Of a stretch of DNA of 64,000 bases, positions 26,822 to 36,796 are shown piece by piece; the stretch's first letter is position 1; every line of letters starts with the position of its first letter. The stretch lies in assembly GCA_012033335.1 (NCBI GenBank), contig JAAURB010000005.1, positions 23,406-87,405 on the forward strand, read 5' to 3'. Origin of the DNA: Oscillatoriales cyanobacterium RM2_1_1 (lineage in GTDB: Bacteria > Cyanobacteriota > Cyanobacteriia > Cyanobacteriales > Microcoleaceae). The notes below the pieces were generated by a model, which searched no databases, was not told the origin of the DNA, and worked only from the letters and a program-made list of their open reading frames with translations. Made by a program: the position numbers and the translations under genes.

Positions 26822-28495
26822 TTATTTTTTGTTTGAGTTCAATATATTTCGGGCTAAATATATAATATAGCTACTCTCTTCTGGTGTGATTGAAGGCTGA
26901 CTTAAGCGCTTAATTTCAGTCACTTTTATTGAAGATTCAGCGAATAAACTTGGATTAAGTGGTTTAGTTAAAATCATCAAAATTCCTACCGGTTCTTGGG
27001 CAATCAACATTTCTGTTCGTTGGCGGAAAACTTGCTCATCAAAATTTTTTCCCCAACCAGTCCAATAGCTCCCGAATCTATCGACTTCAGGATAGTAAAG
27101 TTGCTTATCTAGATAGCCTGATATCACCGATGTTAACCGATCATCCATTCCTAAGATTTTTAAATGTGATAAATTACTATTCTGCACAAACTGAGCCGTT
27201 GCTTTTCCCATAGAAAAAGGATAGAGACTATCTACACTGTAGGCATGAATTCCAGCCAAAAACTGAATTGAAAGGATAATACTGAGAAATTTTCTTCTCC
27301 ACTGATTTTGCTGAATGATTTTATATGAGGTCTTAGAATTCGACTCGAAATTCTCCTTTAAACTAAGAGATTCAAATATCCACAAGCAAGCAATCAGCAG
27401 GATAAACAAATAACCGTGATGCCTGACTGCTCCAGGAAAAACCAGGCCACTAAAAGTGATTAAACTAAAGGTGCCAAATCCATATATTCCAAGAACCAAG
27501 GGTTTTCTCCATAGCAACCTGAGACAAAGAATGATCAGAAAAATAGAAGCAAACATGGTGATAATTGTTGCCAGGATAACTTTATCCCCCCTGACTAAAA
27601 CCTCACGCAGCAAAATGTCCTGAGTTTGAAGAATATTGGATCGCCAAAACTCAACCCCAGAGCTTGACGGAATCGGGACATAGCTCACCCATATATTAGT
27701 CACAGCTCTTAAAAACTGTTTGATTCCATCAGTGAAGGCTGGGTTAGCCTGAACCTCAGCAGCTCCCAATTTTAAAGGTTCTAGAATATGTTGCTTGATG
27801 ATTAAGGGGCGGGCGATCTGTAGAACAGAAATTCCCCAACCTAATATGAGGATGGTTAGGCTAGCTCCTATCTGCCATGGATAAGATTTCTTTTTGAATT
27901 GATGAATCCCATGATCAATCAAAACTAGAGAAAGTGCAGAACTGACTATCAGAGCATAAATATTGGTATTCCCCATTAAAGCCAGTATGGTAGCAAGTAA
28001 AATGGGTTTTTTAGCTCCATATCTGGAGTAGACAATACAGAATAGAAAAATAAACAAAACTCCGAGATTATAATTTCTGCTAATTGTTGTGTATTCATAA
28101 AAAATAAAGTAGCTAAACGTCAGTAGAAAACGATGAAACAGGGAAAAAGGAGAATATTTAACAATTAAGTAAACAATTAAACTTGAAATGAGTAGATGAA
28201 AAACTTGCATTATGAATGGATTATGACTAATGTGCTGCAATCCGTATAGACAAATATGCCATAGACCTGGATGACCCTCATACTGCATGTTATTGAATAA
28301 TTCAATTAGGGAGCTACTGTCCCTAGCAAGCAACCAGGATTGTAATTCATCTCGCCACATTTCATGGTTAAAAATACCAAAAAAACTAAAAACAATAAAA
28401 GCAAAAATTATACTATTTTCAATGCTTACTGATTCTAAAATAGTTTTGTGGATATTCTGATAAATTTTTTTCAAAACCAGGGATGAGTATAACAT
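26822..28495 (-). CDS. GT-C-fold membrane glycosyltransferase (GT39/ArnT-like)
   Basis: Polytopic protein of 557 residues with about ten transmembrane helices. After the first helix a loop carries FNHEMWRDELQSW; the Asp-Glu pair is typical of the catalytic first loop of lipid-phosphate-sugar-dependent GT-C enzymes. A C-terminal soluble part of about 150 residues follows. The gene is visibly AT-rich compared with those at 31-35 kb, with many A and T runs. It probably transfers a sugar from a polyprenyl-phosphate donor outside the cytoplasmic membrane. Confidence 0.75.
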   Translation of the reverse strand: MLYSSLVLKKIYQNIHKTILESVSIENSIIFAFIVFSFFGIFNHEMWRDELQSWLLARDSSSLIELFNNMQYEGHPGLWHICLYGLQHISHNPFIMQVFHLLISSLIVYLIVKYSPFSLFHRFLLTFSYFIFYEYTTISRNYNLGVLFIFLFCIVYSRYGAKKPILLATILALMGNTNIYALIVSSALSLVLIDHGIHQFKKKSYPWQIGASLTILILGWGISVLQIARPLIIKQHILEPLKLGAAEVQANPAFTDGIKQFLRAVTNIWVSYVPIPSSSGVEFWRSNILQTQDILLREVLVRGDKVILATIITMFASIFLIILCLRLLWRKPLVLGIYGFGTFSLITFSGLVFPGAVRHHGYLFILLIACLWIFESLSLKENFESNSKTSYKIIQQNQWRRKFLSIILSIQFLAGIHAYSVDSLYPFSMGKATAQFVQNSNLSHLKILGMDDRLTSVISGYLDKQLYYPEVDRFGSYWTGWGKNFDEQVFRQRTEMLIAQEPVGILMILTKPLNPSLFAESSIKVTEIKRLSQPSITPEESSYIIYLARNILNSNKK

Positions 28496-28619
28496 CTTTT
28501 CTTAAATCCTTTGATTTCTGAAAATTTGGATCGGCAACACCCCGGTTAACATGAACAAATTTTAGTGCTTGAATTGATCCATGAATCTAGAACGATTTTG
28601 AATCTGACCAATCGTTTTA

Positions 28620-30071
28620 TCATGTTTTTTTAGATTTTAATGTTCCAAAAAGCTGAAGTAAATAACTAAACAACTCTGGATCAAGAATTCGGATCATAAA
28701 TCCATAGATCATCATGCCAGTTACTGTTCCTGAAATCAGTAAAAATCCTGAGTTAACTGAACTACCCAAAAAATATTTTAGAGCCAGAATACTGACCACC
28801 ATAATATACGTACTAACCAATGGGACAATAAATTGCTGAAAGTAAGTTGCCATGGGAACATGAATTAATTTACTGACGGCTATTTGACCCACTGGAAAAA
28901 CAACATAAAGACTCATAACATGGGCAAAAGCCACTGCTGTAATTCCCCATTTTACAGCAACTAAACAGGCAATACAGCTCAGTAAGGCTTCCATAAAACT
29001 TATCCAAAGCCGCCAATCTGGTTTACCTAAAGCCATTAAAACTGAGGCATTAAAGTAAGAGAGCGAATAGAGAATCCCGGCAAAAGCTAGAATTCTCATG
29101 ATTGGAATCGAAGGTATCCACTGGGATCCAAAGACAACTGTAACGATTTCTGGAGTAAGGGCTACCATCCCCAAAAAAGTCGGAAAAGCAATTAAACTAG
29201 TGAGCTTTGTCACTCGACAAAATGCTTGGCGAAATCGTTCAGGTTCTGTTTGTAGTTTGGCAAAAGTAGGCAGGGCGACCTGATTGCTGGTGCTAACTAA
29301 TAGCTGCGTCATGACTTCTAAAACTCGGTAGGCGATCGCATAATACCCTAGAGCAATTTCCCCTAGAAAAAAACCAATAATTAAATTATCAGACCGTTTA
29401 TTAATAAACCTCAAAAACTTAAATCCAACCACATTAATTCCAAAACTAAACAAGTCTTGAAAGTGCCGTCTGGAGAACTGCCACTCTGGTCGCCAATCCA
29501 CAGCCTGCCACAGGACTAAAACTGAAACTGACTCAAATACAATTTGCTGACTGACCAAACTCCAGACTCCAAACCCTGAGATTGCCATCACAATTCCAAC
29601 AATACCCCCCAAAAAAATAGCAATTAGAGTTCGAATTGCCATTATTTTAAATGCCATTTTTCGACTGAGAATTGCTTCCTGAACATGTCTTAAAGAATTG
29701 ATACTAAATAAAATTGAAAAACATTTTAAAATAGGCACAAGCTTGGGTTGATCAAACATTCCAGCAATAGTATCAGCCATGAACCATCCCAATATAGTCA
29801 AACAAATTCCAATTAAAACATTTGTCAAAAAAGCTGTGTTTAAGTGCTCAGGTTCTAATTCTTGACGTTGGATCAAGGCTTGAGTGAATCCTTGTTCCAG
29901 TAAAATCTGCATGAAAAGTAGAAATGTGTTAGCTAGTGCCACTAAGCCAAATGCTTCCGGTGTAAGCAAACGAGCCAGGATCAAGAACACAATTAGTGAG
30001 ACTACTTGACTACCCCAGTTCTGGATCACTGACCAGATGACTCCTTTAAATGCTTGTTGCTCAAGACTCAT
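28620..30071 (-). CDS. Wzx/WzxC-type polysaccharide flippase
   Basis: Lipid-linked oligosaccharide flippase of the MOP superfamily, with 12-14 hydrophobic helices in about 483 residues. The N-terminus SLEQQAFKGVIWSVIQNWGSQ and LARLLTPEAFGLVALA are typical of WzxC-like exporters. Start ATG 30071 is preferred over a GTG at 30089 that adds MRSKSI. It is AT-rich like the neighbouring GT-C gene. It should move the glycan repeat unit across the membrane for the polymerase. Confidence 0.88.
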   Translation of the reverse strand: MSLEQQAFKGVIWSVIQNWGSQVVSLIVFLILARLLTPEAFGLVALANTFLLFMQILLEQGFTQALIQRQELEPEHLNTAFLTNVLIGICLTILGWFMADTIAGMFDQPKLVPILKCFSILFSINSLRHVQEAILSRKMAFKIMAIRTLIAIFLGGIVGIVMAISGFGVWSLVSQQIVFESVSVLVLWQAVDWRPEWQFSRRHFQDLFSFGINVVGFKFLRFINKRSDNLIIGFFLGEIALGYYAIAYRVLEVMTQLLVSTSNQVALPTFAKLQTEPERFRQAFCRVTKLTSLIAFPTFLGMVALTPEIVTVVFGSQWIPSIPIMRILAFAGILYSLSYFNASVLMALGKPDWRLWISFMEALLSCIACLVAVKWGITAVAFAHVMSLYVVFPVGQIAVSKLIHVPMATYFQQFIVPLVSTYIMVVSILALKYFLGSSVNSGFLLISGTVTGMMIYGFMIRILDPELFSYLLQLFGTLKSKKT

Positions 30072-30148
30072 AATACTCTTTGATCTCACCCAAATACTGG
30101 GTTAAATTACCGGGCTCAATTACCAGATTTGAAAAATTTCAAATAGAC

Positions 30149-31050
30149 TCAAACAAACCTGCCAATCTTTTGTGAAAACCATTTTTGAGTCAGGCTGGCT
30201 TTGGTGTTTAGAGGTTTTTGACTGGTTAAAAAGCTATAAGCTCGACTAATATCTTCTCTCCAGGTGCGGCGGGATACTGCGATCGCCCTTTCTAGCTGTT
30301 GGCGGTCTAAGGTGGCGGAGATACCGGGCAAATTTGCCATTGACGAGATGTTCCTTGGCGTAGATGGTTTGGACTTTGCCGCTGCATAGTGGTAAATGAA
30401 ACCTCCTGCTTGATTTGAGCCATGACGGATGAGTTGAGCTCAATTTCTAAGTATTTCAATAATTTAATTAATTCGGAGTCAAACGAGTGCAGGAGTTGTT
30501 CATAGAAAATAGGATAAATATTGAGACGTTCTTGATGTTTCAGGTAGCTGCCCACATGGTAGACCCAATATCGGCTCATCTGATCCAGTTGATTCTCTAA
30601 ATAAGTCTCTGGATCAGGCTCATAATGGGAAGGACTATTATTGAGTTTATGCTCTGTAAAGGCAAACCGCGAATAAGAAATTGCCACATCTCTCGGGTCT
30701 CGAATAATATAGATCACCTTGTCAAACTTGGATAAAATTTTCGAGGCTAAGGAATTGACTGGAGAATGTGTCCAAACCTGACTACACTGACAGATATAAT
30801 CATCAATATCAATAATTTTCTCTTGAAAAAGAGTGCTAATTCGCAAGGAGCAATAACGATCTGCAATCGTCAAAAAATCCATTGTTGCCTGACCATCAAA
30901 ACTAAGTCTCCAGGTTTGAGCTGTGGCTTGGATTTGATGATGTTGAATGAAACTTTTAGGCTCTCTACCGGCCTGATGCAATACACTGGCAATAATTTTA
31001 TAAAGCCAGTAATTCCCACTCTTAGGTACTCCGGCCTGCAAAATTGCCAT
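30149..31050 (-). CDS. Sulfotransferase (frame broken near the C-terminus)
   Basis: PAPS-dependent sulfotransferase. The 5'-phosphosulfate loop AGVPKSGNYWLYKI is at residues 5-18, and the 3'-phosphate site is near IIRDPRDVAISYSRF. The C-terminal family block SFTTMQRQSPNHLRQG precedes a false stop at 30307. Adding one base to the TTT at 30333-30335 (AAA on the coding strand) continues the frame as QWQNLPGISATLDRQQLERAIA to 30149, giving 300 residues. The start at 31050 (MAILQAG) overlaps the end of the GT4 gene by 29 bases. In this cluster the likely acceptor is a surface glycan. Confidence 0.83.
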
Positions 31051-32260
31051 GATTTTCTTCCTTGCCTTGAGGATCGTTATATTGGGTGAGTAGATTTTGA
31101 TAAATTTCCAGAAATTGCTCCGTTCGGCGAGCTTCACTAAAGTAATGAATTGCTCGCTGTCGCCCGGCTTGACCCATCTGCTCAGATCGGTTTTGATCCT
31201 GCAACAGGTTTAATAAGGCTTGAGTCAGGGCGTTGACATCACCCGGGGGAGTCAGAAATCCTGTTTCCCCATCAACAACAATTTCAGGCTGGGCCCCAAC
31301 AGTACTGGCGATCACTGCTGTGCCCCGCATCATCGCCTCTGTGGTGACATTACCAAAAGGTTCGGCCCACAGAGACGGGACAACCTGTACCCAGGCGGAG
31401 TCAAATTTTTCCTCCATCTGCTGCCGGGGAAGATGGCCCAGCCAGGTTATCCCTGACGCAATCTCCAATTCGTTTCCCAAGGTCTGCAAGTTTGCCAACT
31501 CAACCCCCTGGCCTGCAATCAACAGTCTGGCTTGGGGAATCCGGGCTTGAGCACCGGCAAAAGCCTTCAGGAGAATATCAATCCCCTTCTCCGGTACCAA
31601 TCGTCCGGCAAAGGCAACCGTGGGTGGATCGGCCAAAGCAGGTCGGGGCGATCGCTCCTGAACACCGTTATGCACCACTTGAATGGGGCCAATCCCTGCC
31701 GCTGCTAATTTCTCCTTCATCCCGTGGCTCAGTGTGACTACCAGATCGAATGCCCCCTGCCATCTTTGCCAGAGCTGCCGCTGGATCATCAAGACTGCCC
31801 AAGATTGGGGAGTCAGACAGTGGCTCTGGAGACAGGCTACTCCCGCCTCCTGTTCACAGGGGGAGCCATCCGGCAACAGCTTGGTTCCCAGGGGGCAAAT
31901 CGCTTTGTAGACTGCGGTTTGATAGAGACAGGGAAGATCCTGTAAGAGGGGCAAAATTAACGGAGAAAGCTGCCACAAAAACATTCGGACATGCACAACA
32001 TCTGGTTTGAACTCCTGCAGAATCTGCCGAAGCTGGAGGTATGCCGAGACATTGGCGGTTTGGGACAGGACTTGCAACCGGGTATTGGTACCGAAGCACT
32101 GATAATCTGCAAGAAATTCACTCTCCGCTATTGTCATGGCGCGACTGGAAAACAACCGGGCATCATGGCCGCGATCGCGCAATCCCTGGCGCAGAGACAA
32201 CATTTGCAGTTCTGCCCCTCCAGTTGGCGTACCGAGATCGTGAATCAGCAGAATTTTCAT
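31022..32260 (-). CDS. GT4-family glycosyltransferase
   Basis: GT-B fold retaining transferase of 412 residues. The N-terminal acceptor domain starts ILLIHDLGTPTGGAE. The C-terminal donor domain begins VAFAGRLVPEKGIDILL, with the E-x7-E block around PSLWAEPFGNVTTEAM and the usual GFLTPPGDV loop. Its start codon shares one base with the stop of the upstream GT2 gene (TGATG). Its end overlaps the sulfotransferase, so the three genes are translationally coupled. It is clearly richer in G+C than the genes at 26-30 kb. Confidence 0.93.
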   Translation of the reverse strand: MKILLIHDLGTPTGGAELQMLSLRQGLRDRGHDARLFSSRAMTIAESEFLADYQCFGTNTRLQVLSQTANVSAYLQLRQILQEFKPDVVHVRMFLWQLSPLILPLLQDLPCLYQTAVYKAICPLGTKLLPDGSPCEQEAGVACLQSHCLTPQSWAVLMIQRQLWQRWQGAFDLVVTLSHGMKEKLAAAGIGPIQVVHNGVQERSPRPALADPPTVAFAGRLVPEKGIDILLKAFAGAQARIPQARLLIAGQGVELANLQTLGNELEIASGITWLGHLPRQQMEEKFDSAWVQVVPSLWAEPFGNVTTEAMMRGTAVIASTVGAQPEIVVDGETGFLTPPGDVNALTQALLNLLQDQNRSEQMGQAGRQRAIHYFSEARRTEQFLEIYQNLLTQYNDPQGKEENHGNFAGRST

Positions 32261-33321
32261 CAGGATTTCCCGGCAATGGCAGGCTCCGGTAGAGCATTGA
32301 CCGGAACGGTAGCTGGGGGAGTTGGAGCCTGAAGATGCTGTTGAGCGTAGCGACTGGTCAGGTAATGGTTCAGCAACTTTTCCAGGGGAGCTAGAAAGCC
32401 AAACATCACCAGCTTTTGCAGGAAGAGGTTCTGGGTGTTGAAGGTCAACCGTTGCATGATAGGTTTCAGGATAGTGTCCCGTCGCCGCCAGCCCAGGGCT
32501 TTATACTTGTGCTGAAAATAGCCATCTTCCGCCAGATCCCACTTTTCTCGAATCCGGCTCAAGCTTTGCAATTCCCAGGCATCGCTCCACCGCAGCATGT
32601 AGAAGTGCAAATCTGACCATTTCAGGGGAGAGGTAGGCACATAGGTAACCAGGCTCTCCGGTTCGAAATAAACTGACCCCTCGGCCTGAACAACGGCCAT
32701 GCAAAAATCCAGATGCTCCTTGGTGTTGAGCATGGTTTCATCGAAGTAGCCCAGTTGCTCAAAAATTTCAGTCCGGGCCAACATGCAATGAAACTCACAC
32801 AGCTCTGTTTCAGTGCGTTGCAGGCTTGGCAAGACACCAACAACCTGCTTGCCCTGCTTGTACATTTTTTCCCGCAACCGCCGCCTGCCAGTGGCATCCA
32901 CCACCACATGGGATTCTCCACCGGCAAAATGGATTTCTGTGTGGACAGGCTCAAACTGACACATCAAGGGGCCAACAATCGTTGCCTCCGTCGTTTCAGC
33001 ACAATCAATCAAACGTTCAAGCCATTGAGGAGAAACAATCACATCGTTGTCAACAAAGGCAACATATTTGGTGTCAGCCTCCGCCAGACCGATATTTCTG
33101 GCCCGATTGGGAAACAGATAATAGTCCGTGCGAATCAATTTAAATCCTTTATCTTGAGCTTGCGTAGCTAAATATTGCTGGACTTCCTTAGGGGAATTTC
33201 CATCCACATAGACCAACTTGAATGGAATTGAAGTGTGTTCATAAATACTTTCCAGGGATTCGCGAGTATAGCTAAAGCGTTCCCGGGGCACAATCACAAT
33301 GGTGACAACGGGGTCATGCAT
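32260..33321 (-). CDS. GT2-family glycosyltransferase
   Basis: GT-A fold transferase of 353 residues. It starts VTIVIVPRERFSYTRESL, with VYVDGNS in the nucleotide pocket, FVDNDVIVSP as the metal-binding D-x-D region and NTKEHLDFC as the acidic acceptor block. The C-terminal 90 residues are basic and aromatic, without a clear membrane helix. It follows the flavoprotein gene by 55 bases and overlaps the GT4 gene by one base. Confidence 0.92.
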   Translation of the reverse strand: MHDPVVTIVIVPRERFSYTRESLESIYEHTSIPFKLVYVDGNSPKEVQQYLATQAQDKGFKLIRTDYYLFPNRARNIGLAEADTKYVAFVDNDVIVSPQWLERLIDCAETTEATIVGPLMCQFEPVHTEIHFAGGESHVVVDATGRRRLREKMYKQGKQVVGVLPSLQRTETELCEFHCMLARTEIFEQLGYFDETMLNTKEHLDFCMAVVQAEGSVYFEPESLVTYVPTSPLKWSDLHFYMLRWSDAWELQSLSRIREKWDLAEDGYFQHKYKALGWRRRDTILKPIMQRLTFNTQNLFLQKLVMFGFLAPLEKLLNHYLTSRYAQQHLQAPTPPATVPVNALPEPAIAGKS

Positions 33322-33339
33322 GGGTTTGATCTCCTTGTT

Positions 33340-33383
33340 AGTTGGATTATCACTGTCTGGATTATCATTGTCTGAATTATCCG
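33340..33383. repeat. Short tandem repeat upstream of the GT2 gene
   Basis: Three units of about 15-16 bases (TTGGATTATCACTGTC, TGGATTATCATTGTC, TGAATTATCCGATTGG) fill the gap between two operon genes. They run into the last codons of the flavoprotein gene, so the repeat may have extended its C-terminus. Confidence 0.55.
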
Positions 33384-34843
33384 ATTGGAGCGGCTATTTG
33401 AGGTTTCTGACGGCTTTGCCATTCCTCTTTGGTAAATTCTTCGTGGTAAGACCGCTCCAGATTCACATTCCATAGATCATGATGCTCCCCCAGTAAATTT
33501 CGGGCCGCCAGATATCCGGTTAGCATGGAGTGATCCTGGTTGTTGTAGCGATGCATCCCATTGCGGCCCACGGTTTGGAGGTTGTCAAACTGAGCCAGGT
33601 AATCTTGAATCACCTGAAGATGTTGACGATACTCCCGGTCATAGACTGGATAAGCTTTGGGCTGACGGATGATCGTGCCATCTTCCACGTCCTTGGCTTT
33701 GGCCAGCCCCAAGGTCTCAATTTCATGGGTTGCCAGATCCAATAACTCAGTATCCGAGGCTTCCCAAATGGCATCCCCTACCGAGCAGAAATATTCCATG
33801 CCAATACAGGTTTTACTCAGGTCAGGCACCATCTCTGGGCTCCAGTTTTTAAAGTTCTGAATTCGCCCAACCTTCGCTTCTGGACTGTGAATATAAATCC
33901 AATTATCTGGGAATAGATCAGGTTTATCAATCACCAATGCCACAATCAAAAAGTCCCGATAGGATAAGGCTCGGGCAGCATCTAGCACCTCCCGGGGGGG
34001 CAACGGATCGAGTCGATTCACCAGGGCCGTAATTGGCATACTGGAAATAAAGTGATCTGCCGTCAGCCCCATCGGTTGTCCGTCCTGCTCAGCCATGATT
34101 TCAGTGATGTGATGCCCGTTCCGCTTGATGGTGACAACGGGGGTATTCAACGAAACCTGACCCCCATTGGCATCTACTTTTTCCTGGAAGCGCTCCCACA
34201 TCATTCCTGGCCCCAGACGAGGATAGTCGAACTCCTTAATCAACGTCTTTGTGTCGTTGCTCCCAAACAGGGCATTGATGACTGCTTTCTTCAATGACAG
34301 CCCCTTAATCCGTTGAGCGGCCCATTCTGCCTCGATTTTATTGCAGGGAATCCCCCAAACTTTCTCGGTATAGGTCTTGAAAAAAGTCCGATACAGCCGT
34401 GCCCCAAAGCCTTTTGTCACCCAATCTTCAAAGGTTTCAGGTTCAAGTCCAGGTCGCAATTTGGCTTTGGCTTTGGCCTTGAGATAACTGAGTAAAATTA
34501 AAGCACTTTCCACCAATCCCAAATTGGTCAAGGTATTGAAGATTGACAATGGGTAGTCGTAGAACTTGTTCTGGTAGTAAATTCGAGACATGCGTGGCAC
34601 TTGAATAAAATCATCTGTCAGAACTTCTCGCCAGAGCTGATTGACAATATCAACCTTGGTAAAAAATCGATGCCCTCCAATATCAAACCGATAGCCTTTA
34701 TAAATCTCCGTTCGAGAGATTCCCCCCACCTGGCTAGCCGCTTCCAAGACCAGCGGATATACGCCATTTTTTGTGAGCTCATAAGCAGCAGTCAAACCTG
34801 CAGGGCCAGCTCCAATAATTACGGTTGAATGATGATTAGGCAC
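33377..34843 (-). CDS. FAD-dependent protoporphyrinogen-oxidase/UDP-galactopyranose-mutase-like protein
   Basis: Flavoprotein of 488 residues. The Rossmann motif VIIGAGPAGLTAAYEL is at residues 6-21, followed by GGISRTEIYKGYRFDIGGHRF, the substrate-loop pattern of UDP-galactopyranose mutases and NAD(P)-binding amine-oxidase-like proteins of glycan clusters. The C-terminal FAD segment is VGRNGMHRYNNQDHSM. It is the first gene of the coupled set 34843-30149 and probably makes or modifies a nucleotide-sugar or lipid-linked sugar. True mutase activity is not provable here. Confidence 0.85.
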   Translation of the reverse strand: MPNHHSTVIIGAGPAGLTAAYELTKNGVYPLVLEAASQVGGISRTEIYKGYRFDIGGHRFFTKVDIVNQLWREVLTDDFIQVPRMSRIYYQNKFYDYPLSIFNTLTNLGLVESALILLSYLKAKAKAKLRPGLEPETFEDWVTKGFGARLYRTFFKTYTEKVWGIPCNKIEAEWAAQRIKGLSLKKAVINALFGSNDTKTLIKEFDYPRLGPGMMWERFQEKVDANGGQVSLNTPVVTIKRNGHHITEIMAEQDGQPMGLTADHFISSMPITALVNRLDPLPPREVLDAARALSYRDFLIVALVIDKPDLFPDNWIYIHSPEAKVGRIQNFKNWSPEMVPDLSKTCIGMEYFCSVGDAIWEASDTELLDLATHEIETLGLAKAKDVEDGTIIRQPKAYPVYDREYRQHLQVIQDYLAQFDNLQTVGRNGMHRYNNQDHSMLTGYLAARNLLGEHHDLWNVNLERSYHEEFTKEEWQSRQKPQIAAPIG

Positions 34844-35313
34844 AGTAAAAACCTCTATAGATTCCAGAAAAACTGATATAAATTCAGGGCGATCAAGAAG
34901 CTGTTGAATACAACTAAGTCGCTATTCGTAACTACCCACAACTTCAATTCTCTACTTCTAGTCTTTTAGTCTTTGAGCTACTGACTGCTGTGTGAGCGAG
35001 AGTCATTGACGCTAACTTTGGCCCAAGTTTATAAAAACTAGAAACAGAGCTTGAACAAATTTTCAAGTATTGTCCTTGGGCATAAAAAACTGGCACTTAA
35101 TGCCAAATCAGTATCAAATCTTTGCATACCCTGCGTAAGCCCAGAAGAACCCTTTAGTAGATGTTTGGAGTTTATAGAAGACCAATATCTCTACGGTTAG
35201 AATCAATTAAGGTCAAGTTCAATGACGAGCTAAAATCAACCTTGTTCCAACTTTATCTTAGCTTCATCATTTGAAAAGATTGTGATCATTCTATCATGAA
35301 TCCTGAGGAAATT
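34844..35313. other. 470-bp intergenic region
   Basis: No gene is supported. This gap contains the promoter of the flavoprotein-GT operon on the minus strand. It also separates that operon from the GT2 gene at 35314-36348. No repeat or hairpin stands out. Confidence 0.4.
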
Positions 35314-36348
35314 CTATGAAGCTACCCGACCCGGAACTCGATCGATTCTGGACGGCTGTAGCCAATGTCGAACCAAACCCACTGCAAAAGCCAGGCCACT
35401 ATAAAAGTAGTAAAGCCAGTGCCAGGGAATTGTTCGAGCAGTAAAAAATAGTCCTCGTTTGGTATAAAAAAAACGATAGACAGGAGCATTTAAGCTTAAT
35501 AACACTGCTGCGAAAATCAAGACAAGCATCAAGCTTTCAGGAACTAGGGTGGCCAGGATCAGGGCACAAATTGCCCCATAAACCAGAACCACACTCAAAC
35601 GACTGGAATACTGTAAATTCAAGTCATTATTAAACTGGCGATCGCGCAACAATAAAGCTGTCCAAGGCAGGGCTCGATAGAAAAAATCAGCCTTGACCAT
35701 GGAGATTGGTCGCCATTCCTTGAGATGTTTGACTTGAATATCTTTCCGCAGATCAATGCAGTGACCTCCACGTTTTAACCGATAGCCAAGCTCAATATCC
35801 TCAATACAAGGAAGACGATATTTCTCATCAAATCCCCCAATACTTAAAAAAACCTCTCGACGAATCGCTCCACAGGCGCCCCAAAACGTAGAAGCTTGGT
35901 GACTGCTGATTTGATGGGTGTAGTGGTGTAGCAAGTTCCGGTATTGGGATAGGAAGTTGTTAGCCCCGGGCTGATCATCGTAGGAGCCAATCAGAGCAGT
36001 GAGTTCAGGATCTTCCACAAAAGCAGTGGCGACTTGATCAATGGTGTCAGGATGCACTTCCACATCGGCATCAATGAAAAATACAATGTCTCCTTTTGCA
36101 GCCTGAGCACCCCGATTACGGGCTCTGGCTGGGCCTCCAGGTTCCGGAAAACAGATTACCTTCGCGCCAAACTGCTTCGCCATCTCCCGGGACCCATCCG
36201 TATCGCCATCTGCAACTACGATTAGTTCCATTGGCATCAGAGTAGATTGGGTTAAGCTTTGAAGACAGCGATTAAACTTTTCGCCACCGTTATAAACTGG
36301 GATGACTACTGAGAGTGTAAGACCAGACCATTTGAACGAATTATCCAT
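35314..36348 (-). CDS. GT2-family glycosyltransferase with C-terminal membrane segment
   Basis: The 344-residue product starts LSVVIPVYNGGEKFNRCL and has IVVADGDTDGS, FFIDADVEVHPD (D-x-D) and IEDIELGYRLKRGG as the catalytic block. Two hydrophobic helices (SVVLVYGAICALILATLVP and LMLVLIFAAVLLSL) anchor the C-terminal part, as in polyprenyl-phosphate glycosyltransferases. It is the most upstream gene of the surface-polysaccharide cluster and has its own promoter region. Confidence 0.92.
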   Translation of the reverse strand: MDNSFKWSGLTLSVVIPVYNGGEKFNRCLQSLTQSTLMPMELIVVADGDTDGSREMAKQFGAKVICFPEPGGPARARNRGAQAAKGDIVFFIDADVEVHPDTIDQVATAFVEDPELTALIGSYDDQPGANNFLSQYRNLLHHYTHQISSHQASTFWGACGAIRREVFLSIGGFDEKYRLPCIEDIELGYRLKRGGHCIDLRKDIQVKHLKEWRPISMVKADFFYRALPWTALLLRDRQFNNDLNLQYSSRLSVVLVYGAICALILATLVPESLMLVLIFAAVLLSLNAPVYRFFYTKRGLFFTARTIPWHWLYYFYSGLAFAVGLVRHWLQPSRIDRVPGRVAS

Positions 36349-36796
36349 GTTTTTTGGCTAGAGTTTACGACTGACGAACTTCCAAATGCCCCTGATTCAA
36401 TCAAATTTAATCAAACCATCGAGCCCCAAAACTAGTAAGAAAATCCATTAGTTCAGAGCTAACTGAAGCAAGTTAGCACTTACAGCTTAACCCTCCCAAA
36501 GAGTAGCTTTTAGCTACTTGTTTAGCTTCTAACCGCGTCCTTAATCAAAAGGATTCCCATAACACCTTTACTTTATAACCTATGTTATCCAAAAAATTTC
36601 CTCCCAACCTGGAAACTTTGTAAAGTTCTCGTAAAGAAATCCATGGTGATTGTAAAGCTTCTGGAAATGTTCTCTTTCTAAGGATCGCGTTAAAACCTTG
36701 AGAAGAACTCAGCTTAATCATCTCTACCCTGAGATAGATTTTGATTTGACCTTCTTCTGAATGCAGAACCGGTTAGAGATTGAACCGATCAAACGG
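36349..36796. other. 448-bp intergenic region
   Basis: No gene is supported. The segment holds AT-rich stretches and repeated AGCTT/TTAGCT words around 36440-36530, without a clear hairpin. Confidence 0.4.
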
